Positions 20,024 through 23,862 of a DNA stretch of 23,862 bases are shown here, piece after piece (positions within the stretch are counted from its first letter, which is position 1; every line of letters begins with the position of its first letter). A program made the position numbers and the translations under genes. This stretch comes from a virus. A model generated the notes under the pieces. The model was not told the DNA's origin. It saw nothing but the letters and a program-made list of their open reading frames with translations, and did no database searches. The DNA is taken from positions 1 to 23,862 of IMG/VR virus record IMGVR_UViG_3300027836_000041. One strand, written 5' to 3'.

Positions 20024-20155
20024 ATGGTTAATTCATATGATGAACTAATGGTTCATTTTGGCCACAAGATTGAAATTGCTAATTATGCTGGCAGAAATGT
20101 CAGTGCTGAATGTTATGATTGTTCAGAAGTCCTACTAGATTTTGACAAGGAGTAA
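20024..20155 (+). CDS. 43-residue protein with CxxC
   Basis: MVNSYDELMVHFGHKIEIAN then NVSAECYDCSEVLLDFD with Cys30 and Cys33. The H-x-I...Y...NVxxEC-x2-CSEVLLDFD layout resembles small actinobacteriophage proteins I have seen, of unknown role. AACGAAAGG upstream. A second promoter module lies inside its coding sequence. Confidence 0.6.
   Translation: MVNSYDELMVHFGHKIEIANYAGRNVSAECYDCSEVLLDFDKE
20097..20119 (+). promoter_or_regulatory. Intragenic ATGTCA-N11-TATGAT promoter (copy 17)
   Basis: ATGTCA at 20097-20102, N11 beginning GTGC, TATGAT at 20114-20119, inside the 43-residue gene. It would feed ATG 20158, 38 bp beyond. Less certain because it must also encode protein. Confidence 0.4.
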
Positions 20156-20157
20156 TA

Positions 20158-20865
20158 ATGCCAAATTGGGTATATAACGGATTAACTATTGAGGGTCCAA
20201 AGGATTCTGTAACTAAACTAAAAGAACAAATGAATACTCCATTCTTGGATTATATTACCCCTAGAGGTGACTTGGCTTTCTCTATTGAGCAAAGTAAGTA
20301 TTCTAATCCTATCTTTAGTTTCCGCAACATTGTTTCCCCCACCGACCTTGAAGCATATAAGGCACAGCCTGACTTTAAGGCAGAGGGTGAGCAGAATGAC
20401 TGGTACTCATGGAATGTCCGTAACTGGGGTGTTAAATGGGATGTGGCTGTGTCTAATGATGATAAGCATCCTGATACATATATGGAAGAGCACGAGAACG
20501 GTGAGAACTATGTAGTCTATTATAACTTTAATACTGCATGGGGTGTTGCTGAACCTGCCCTTAAACTATTATCAGGTCAGTACCCTGACCTACTATTTAC
20601 TTTATCATTTGAAGAAGAAACAGGCTGGGGTGGAGAAATGGAATTCCTTCGTGGTGTTGTAATCAGTCTATCTGAATATGATAACAAATGCCGTGACTGT
20701 GATTCTACTAATACCTTAGATTATTGTGAAGATTGCGAAAATGAACTTTGTTCTAATTGTAATTGGTTGGGAGAGGCTGACCTAAATGCAGTCAAAGAAT
20801 GTCAGACCCATGCTATATACTTAGACGATAACCACATACCAGCATATCGAAAGGCGGATGAATAA
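20158..20865 (+). CDS. Api92-like protein (DUF1281-type ferredoxin fold) with C-terminal zinc ribbons
   Basis: 235 residues. MPNWVYNGLTIEG at the start, NWGVKWD at 89-95, NTAWGVAEP near 125-133 and ETGWGGE are hallmarks of the Api92-like/DUF1281 family in phages and plasmids. Its function is unknown. Behind it sits an extra cysteine-rich tail: Cys178, 181, 190, 193, 198, 201 and 215 (CRDC, CEDC, CSNC), enough for two zinc sites and not part of the core family as I know it. AAGGAG ribosome site; 2 bases from the gene before. Confidence 0.8.
   Translation: MPNWVYNGLTIEGPKDSVTKLKEQMNTPFLDYITPRGDLAFSIEQSKYSNPIFSFRNIVSPTDLEAYKAQPDFKAEGEQNDWYSWNVRNWGVKWDVAVSNDDKHPDTYMEEHENGENYVVYYNFNTAWGVAEPALKLLSGQYPDLLFTLSFEEETGWGGEMEFLRGVVISLSEYDNKCRDCDSTNTLDYCEDCENELCSNCNWLGEADLNAVKECQTHAIYLDDNHIPAYRKADE
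20799..20821 (+). promoter_or_regulatory. Intragenic ATGTCA-N11-TATACT promoter (copy 16)
   Basis: ATGTCA at 20799-20804, N11 beginning GACCC, TATACT at 20816-20821, inside the end of the Api92-like gene. Feeds ATG 20865 with CGAAAGG in between. Confidence 0.45.
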
Positions 20866-21050
20866 TGGATACAAAGCCATACGCAATACATGAACTAGTT
20901 ACTGCTATCTATGAGGATAACTATTCTCATTTTGAATTCATGGAAAATATGAATGGTGGGGATTGCGATTGCAATCTTCATCAAACAATGAATGTAATTG
21001 CTGCATATCAAGAAGGACTGGTAGATGGACCATGGGGGGATTACCTATGA
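20865..21050 (+). CDS. 61-residue hypothetical protein with CDC
   Basis: MDTKPYAIHELVTAIYEDNY start, GGDCDCNLHQTMNVIAAYQE in the middle with Cys-Asp-Cys and His. Acidic. The CxCxxH arrangement could bind metal but has only three ligands. Preceded by CGAAAGG. ATGA overlap with the next gene. Confidence 0.6.
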   Translation: MDTKPYAIHELVTAIYEDNYSHFEFMENMNGGDCDCNLHQTMNVIAAYQEGLVDGPWGDYL

Positions 21051-21214
21051 GATTTAGTATTGATTACTATGAGCGAGTTAATAACTATTGGAATAGAGAG
21101 ATTGAGGCTGATACCTTGATTGAAGCTCAGGAAAAAATGCGTGAAGAAATACAGGGAACCGAACCTGACCATATAGATATTATTGGATACGAATTTGAGG
21201 AAGGTGAGGCATGA
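21047..21214 (+). CDS. 55-residue alpha/beta protein
   Basis: MRFSIDYYERVNNYWNREIE start, a helix AQEKMREEI, then strand DIIGYEFEEGEA. The strand-helix-strand order resembles the small proteins at 11740 and 11987. Start chosen at ATG 21047 for the ATGA overlap; the frame extends to 20963 only inside the previous gene. Confidence 0.55.
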   Translation: MRFSIDYYERVNNYWNREIEADTLIEAQEKMREEIQGTEPDHIDIIGYEFEEGEA

Positions 21215-21327
21215 GCCATGATCACTTTTGGGAATGCTCTGATATTCCAGGGCAATTCATTTGTCAGTGCTCAATGGTAAAATACTACAATCGACTAACA
21301 AAGGAGTATTACTATGGGAATGCGTGA
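21211..21327 (+). CDS. 38-residue Cys/His micro-protein overlapping a promoter
   Basis: MSHDHFWECSDIPGQFICQC start with Cys9, 18 and 20 and two early His: a possible metal site. ATGA overlap with the gene before suggests it is translated. Its coding sequence contains the whole of promoter copy 14 and runs 14 bases into the next gene. It could also be chance; confidence is moderate. Confidence 0.45.
   Translation: MSHDHFWECSDIPGQFICQCSMVKYYNRLTKEYYYGNA
21261..21283 (+). promoter_or_regulatory. TTGTCA-N11-TAAAAT promoter (copy 14)
   Basis: TTGTCA at 21261-21266, N11 beginning GTGC, TAAAAT at 21278-21283. No acceptable CRP-type site upstream, though an inverted TTCCAGGG copy lies at about 21245. 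ATG 21314 is 30 bp beyond, with AAAGGAG. Confidence 0.5.
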
Positions 21328-21583
21328 TGAATCTTGGTGTAATGATTGTGGAACTTCTATTCCTTATACAGAGGAAGAAGATTATAATGCTTACTGCGGT
21401 GAATGTGCTGCTTTAGATGTTATTGATACCCTCCGTAGATTTGCGGAAGGCCGTATAAAAGAACTAACAGAACTTCGTGAGAAGTATCAGTCGGAAGGCG
21501 ACAATGAAATGGATGACTATTCAGCAGGTGCCATTGACGCATATGACATTATCAGAATGAAATTGGAGCCAACTAATGACTAA
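21314..21583 (+). CDS. 89-residue zinc ribbon with acidic helical tail
   Basis: Cys9-x2-Cys12 (CNDC) and Cys28-x2-Cys31 (CGEC) form a zinc ribbon. Residues 35-89 are helical (ALDVIDTLRRFAEGRIKELT) and acidic. Ribbon plus helix suggests a small transcription or replication factor, not assignable. ATG after AAAGGAG. Overlaps the next gene by 8 bases. Confidence 0.65.
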   Translation: MGMRDESWCNDCGTSIPYTEEEDYNAYCGECAALDVIDTLRRFAEGRIKELTELREKYQSEGDNEMDDYSAGAIDAYDIIRMKLEPTND

Positions 21584-21806
21584 ATCATCAGCATTTCTAG
21601 AGTACATGAAGTTACATCTAATTAGTTTGCAACAAGACGCAGATGAAGTTCAAGCCGAAATGGATACATATGAGGAAATGGAATCAAATGAATATCATGC
21701 CTTGGAGATTGAGCACATATCTTTAAATGGACAGTATATTGCTACGGCACATTTATTGTCAGTGGCTACTGATATAATGAACTCTTCTAACGAAAGGTAT
21801 GAATAA
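21576..21806 (+). CDS. 76-residue acidic coiled-coil protein
   Basis: Nearly all helical (MKLHLISLQQDADEVQAEMD then EEMESNEYHALEIEHISLN), a likely helical hairpin. Its 3' part contains promoter copy 15. TAATG overlap with the next gene. Function unknown. Confidence 0.6.
   Translation: MTKSSAFLEYMKLHLISLQQDADEVQAEMDTYEEMESNEYHALEIEHISLNGQYIATAHLLSVATDIMNSSNERYE
21756..21778 (+). promoter_or_regulatory. Intragenic TTGTCA-N11-TATAAT promoter (copy 15)
   Basis: TTGTCA at 21756-21761, N11 GTGGCTACTGA, TATAAT at 21773-21778, inside the coiled-coil gene. CTAACGAAAGG and ATG 21806 follow at the usual distance, which supports a real start point. Confidence 0.55.
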
Positions 21807-21940
21807 TGACAATTGATGATGTTCTAGATAAGATTGAAACTCTTATTGATAATACTCATTACCGAAATAGCCCGCTAGAAATGGGACATTGTAAATACTG
21901 TACAACTTGGCTTACTTTAACAGAAGGAGAACTACTATGA
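21806..21940 (+). CDS. 44-residue protein with CxxC
   Basis: MTIDDVLDKIETLIDNTHYR start and GHCKYCTTWLTLTEGELL with Cys29 and Cys32 plus His28. Half of a zinc site, which might be completed by a partner or dimer. ATGA overlap with the next gene, AACGAAAGG upstream. Function unknown. Confidence 0.55.
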   Translation: MTIDDVLDKIETLIDNTHYRNSPLEMGHCKYCTTWLTLTEGELL

Positions 21941-22203
21941 ATTCAGAAGATATTGGGCTCCCGCCCCATTTACAGCGCATGGTCAATGCAGGTGTTAATG
22001 GATTAGATATAATGCACGGGGAACTAAAGAATCTACTTTTAATTGCCGAGCAGGAACTTGTGGAGGCACAAGCAGTAGAAGACTTATCAGAAGAAGCAAT
22101 GGACTCAATGGACCGAACAAGATGTGAGGGATATCTTGACGCATTGGTCAATCTATATAATCTAACATACCAACTATCATTTGCGATTGGGGAAAAACAA
22201 TAA
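21937..22203 (+). CDS. 88-residue helical protein
   Basis: MNSEDIGLPPHLQRMVNAGV start; the rest is acidic helices (LLLIAEQELVEAQAVEDLSE). ATG 21937 is preferred for AGAAGGAG and the ATGA overlap over an upstream TTG in the same frame. No family recognised. TAATG overlap with the next gene. Confidence 0.6.
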   Translation: MNSEDIGLPPHLQRMVNAGVNGLDIMHGELKNLLLIAEQELVEAQAVEDLSEEAMDSMDRTRCEGYLDALVNLYNLTYQLSFAIGEKQ

Positions 22204-22550
22204 TGGACCTACAGGAACAAACACGCAAGCAAGATACATTTAAAGATATTAATCTAATCATAGATAAGATTGGGGAACTAGGGGTCTTCCCTCCCTTGGT
22301 TTGGGTATGGACATGGGATGTAGCAATAACTATCCTTAAGGATATCCGTGAAGGCGGGGATCCAGATTACAATGTAACCATGGATGAAGAAGAGATGTGG
22401 GAACTGTTCTGGGCTAATGCAGACAAGAATGGTTTCACTCTAGAGTATGGCACAGAAGACCTGTATGAGGCCATACGGGACTGGATGGTCGATGAAGGTA
22501 TCATCGAAGAGTATGATGGGGATGAAGAGGATGAAGATGAAGACGAGTGA
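22203..22550 (+). CDS. 115-residue acidic protein with poly-acid tail
   Basis: Residues about 29-42 (VFPPLVWVWTWDVA) are unusually Trp-rich, the middle is helical, and the last 15 residues are almost all Asp and Glu (EYDGDEEDEDEDE). Such a tail can mimic nucleic acid or bind basic proteins; inference only. The tail's codons are also the start of the next gene in another frame. Confidence 0.65.
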   Translation: MDLQEQTRKQDTFKDINLIIDKIGELGVFPPLVWVWTWDVAITILKDIREGGDPDYNVTMDEEEMWELFWANADKNGFTLEYGTEDLYEAIRDWMVDEGIIEEYDGDEEDEDEDE

Positions 22551-22680
22551 CCAGTATGTAGATAAGGTGTTGTCTGAGGCACAGGCCCTATTATGGGGCG
22601 GGTCTGAAACAGAGAACATCGCAGCACATAATTTAATAGCAGAACTAATTAAAGATAGAGCACAAGGTTTGGATCAATAA
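22537..22680 (+). CDS. 47-residue helical protein
   Basis: MKTSDQYVDKVLSEAQALLW then GGSETENIAAHNLIAELIKD; a soluble helical protein with a GGSETEN turn. ATG 22537 lies inside the acidic tail of the previous gene, with a GGGGATGAAGAGG-type purine-rich site ahead. A longer upstream frame exists but overlaps too far. Function unknown. Confidence 0.55.
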   Translation: MKTSDQYVDKVLSEAQALLWGGSETENIAAHNLIAELIKDRAQGLDQ

Positions 22681-22708
22681 GGGCAGAAAATTTGTCTTAC
22701 GGTAACTA

Positions 22709-22737
22709 TTTACAAATCCGTGAAAAGTTGCTATACT
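22709..22737 (+). promoter_or_regulatory. Canonical sigma70 promoter of the Lsr2-like gene
   Basis: TTTACA, 17-bp spacer, TATACT. Unlike the others in this arm it has normal spacing and no TTGTCA box. TTGAAAGGAG and ATG 22773 follow. Confidence 0.65.
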
Positions 22738-22772
22738 TGAATAAAATACATCTCTTGAAAGGAGATTAATAA

Positions 22773-22922
22773 ATGACAACAAAGCGTGAATATCTAAAGC
22801 AGCAGGGCATTACAGTAGGCGTCCGTGGTCGATTCTCAGGAGCAGCAAAGGTAGCTCTAGCTGAGGCCGAATCAAAGGGAATCAAATTTACCGCAGAGGC
22901 ACCTGTCAAGAAGGCGAAGTAA
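22773..22922 (+). CDS. 49-residue Lsr2 C-terminal-like DNA-binding protein
   Basis: REYLKQQGITVGVRGRFSGAA, followed by a helix, aligns by eye with the DNA-binding end of Lsr2 (REWxxxxGxxVxxRGRIxxxxxxAxxxA), including the RGR that enters the AT-rich minor groove. It lacks the dimerising N-terminal half of the full host protein, so it might compete with host Lsr2 or act as a small nucleoid factor. That role is inferred. Basic tail APVKKAK. Single-gene unit with a canonical promoter. Confidence 0.55.
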   Translation: MTTKREYLKQQGITVGVRGRFSGAAKVALAEAESKGIKFTAEAPVKKAK

Positions 22923-22929
22923 TAGAGTT

Positions 22930-22961
22930 GGGGAGGGTCAGTAGAGATATTGACCTTCCCC
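22930..22961 (+). terminator. Hairpin terminator overlapping the next promoter
   Basis: GGGGAGGGTCA pairs with TGACCTTCCCC (one G-U), an 11-bp stem with a 10-base loop, then ACATATTTT. Its right arm includes the -35 (TTGACC) of the following promoter. Confidence 0.6.
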
Positions 22962-22978
22962 ACATATTTTGGTATAAT
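22950..22978 (+). promoter_or_regulatory. Canonical sigma70 promoter of the last gene
   Basis: TTGACC, 17-bp spacer, TATAAT. The start point would be near 22986. AGGGGCGG is the ribosome site of ATG 23004. Confidence 0.65.
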
Positions 22979-23003
22979 CGAAAGTTAAAGAACAGGGGCG
23001 GAC

Positions 23004-23279
23004 ATGAGTAAAGTATCATCAGTAGAAACAAAAGCAGCAGAGAAAGTCTTAGAGGCTATGGATAATCATTGGTTTAATCCAACTATCATGGCACGAGAAT
23101 TAGTCAATGGTTGTGGCTATTATACTCAATCTAAGGTAATGGAGTTGGTTGTAGAAATTATCAAACAGACGGCGGGTCAATTTGATAATGCATGGGAAGA
23201 AGGGGTTACAACAGAAGCCCTATTCATGGCAGATAGACTCAATGACTACATACAAAACTTTGAGCCTATTGAAGCATAA
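23004..23279 (+). CDS. 91-residue helical hypothetical protein
   Basis: MSKVSSVETKAAEKVLEAMD start, NHWFNPTIMARELVNGCGYY (a possible helix-turn-helix-like centre), then acidic helices. One Cys. Single-gene unit closed by a strong terminator. Its layout suggests a small regulator; I cannot assign a family. Confidence 0.65.
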   Translation: MSKVSSVETKAAEKVLEAMDNHWFNPTIMARELVNGCGYYTQSKVMELVVEIIKQTAGQFDNAWEEGVTTEALFMADRLNDYIQNFEPIEA

Positions 23280-23353
23280 CAATTAAATAAACATATGGAT
23301 CGAGAACGAACAGATATATCTATCTAAGTATTACTCTTGATCATATAGCCCCA

Positions 23354-23397
23354 GATATCCACAGGATCTTACACAGGTTCTGTGGATATCTTTTTTT
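23354..23397 (+). terminator. Strong intrinsic terminator
   Basis: GATATCCACAG / CTGTGGATATC, a perfect 11-bp stem with a 15-base loop, followed by seven T residues. The clearest terminator in the window. The arms also resemble DnaA-box cores. Confidence 0.85.
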
Positions 23398-23644
23398 GTG
23401 TGGGCATGAGGGCAAAATTTTCTATTTACGACCAAGCTTAAAAAATCCCTGAAAATTTGATCAGAATAGAATAAAATAGATCTAATATAATATAAAACAT
23501 ATAATGAATTAGGCATAATATACCCAGAATCTGTCAAAATTTTTCTATGAAATATGTTGACAATGTGGGCAAAATATGCCATTTACGGGCCTATTGACAA
23601 TATCCCTGGAATATGCTGGCATATGGATTATATGTCCCAAGGTA
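23398..23644. repeat. Two diverged copies of an intergenic module
   Basis: GGGCAAAAT-x-ATTTACG and then ATCCCTG(A/G)AA occur at about 23412-23455 and again at 23568-23612. The second half of each matches the TCCCTGGAATTTT element found between operons elsewhere. No gene was found from 23280 to the window end. Confidence 0.5.
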
Positions 23645-23673
23645 TTGACATTACGGTTAGGCTCTGATATGCT
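23645..23673 (+). promoter_or_regulatory. Sigma70-type promoter pointing out of the window
   Basis: TTGACA, 17-bp spacer, TATGCT. No start codon of a convincing gene follows within the window, so it would have a leader of at least 180 bases. Confidence 0.5.
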
Positions 23674-23706
23674 CGATTACATAGATATATTTATCCTAGT
23701 ATAACT

Positions 23707-23769
23707 ATAGTATATAGTCGTGAATCCATAGTATATATTCTCCACTTTACTCCACAATACTCCACTTTA
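23707..23769 (+). repeat. Tandem 10-bp CTCCAC repeats and paired ATAGTATATA
   Basis: ATAGTATATA at 23707 and 23728, 21 bp apart. Directly after, CTCCAC-TTTA, CTCCAC-AATA, CTCCAC-TTTA in an exact 10-bp period (23740-23769). A TGTGGAG (inverted CTCCACA) lies near 23845. This could be an iteron or operator array for an origin or a downstream gene. Confidence 0.5.
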
Positions 23770-23862
23770 GAAGCCTTCTAGAGGCTCATACAAGGGAGAT
23801 AAAGGGGAGGGGGATATAGGAGCTAGGAGCTAATATGTCCTATTTTGTGGAGCGTCAGCAAT

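Noticed and set aside
21205-21232. Possible CRP-type site before promoter copy 14
   Set aside because: The halves TGA and TCA have a 7-bp gap and poor match, and the region is coding.

Overview
The window looks like part of a lytic, tailed phage of a low-GC actinobacterium, possibly an aquatic one. This is inferred from gene content: GP88-type and DUF932-type proteins, a GELxFCxHH zinc ribbon seen in actinobacterial phages, a short Lsr2-like protein, a monomeric class II (B12-dependent) ribonucleotide reductase, several 2-oxoglutarate/Fe(II) oxygenases, and T4/cyanophage-like tail-fibre sequences. I see no integrase, transposase, insertion sequence, CRISPR array or rRNA.

Layout. (1) 1-2868, minus strand: five tail-fibre/baseplate proteins, preceded on their own strand by a holin-like protein that carries an EF-hand loop. 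(2) 2935-4869, minus: nrdJ-type reductase, divergent from an exported lysozyme-like protein at 5168. (3) 5729-7510, plus: small proteins and a prolyl-4-hydroxylase-like oxygenase. (4) 7794-10287, minus: three more HxD...H oxygenase/cupin proteins, two membrane micropeptides, a tRNA-Ile(UAU) and a 39-residue zinc ribbon. Four starts here have a TATAAT box exactly 6 bp upstream of ATG, so their mRNAs are probably leaderless. (5) 10551-23279, plus: about 44 very small genes in short, tightly overlapping operons, with DUF932, GP88, an Api92-like protein and a tRNA-Asp. (6) 23280-23862: an AT-rich non-coding end with a strong terminator, short tandem repeats and a promoter pointing out of the window.

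The most striking content is regulatory. The right arm holds 17 copies of a promoter-like module, (T/A)TGTC(A/G)-N11-TATAAT, followed about 25-43 bp later by a start codon, usually with an AACGAAAGG-type ribosome site between. The 11-bp spacing is too short for a normal -35 box and recalls T4 middle promoters, where the MotA box sits just upstream of the -10. Upstream of ten of these lies a CRP/GlxR-type palindrome, TGTGA-N6-TCACA or a close variant. In nine of the ten, the palindrome centre is 42.5, 52.5, 62.5-63.5 or 72.5-73.5 bp from the -10, i.e. in steps of one helical turn. This suggests a dispersed regulon read by a host or phage CRP-family protein plus a factor binding TTGTCA.

Intergenic regions are mosaics of hairpins and short repeats (ACGGCGTGTCG, TCCCTGGAATTTT, GCCCGCAA). 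About fifteen of the small right-arm and flanking proteins have CxxC or CxC pairs and may be zinc ribbons. All coordinates and spacings were read by eye. Family assignments are from recognition, not from database searches.
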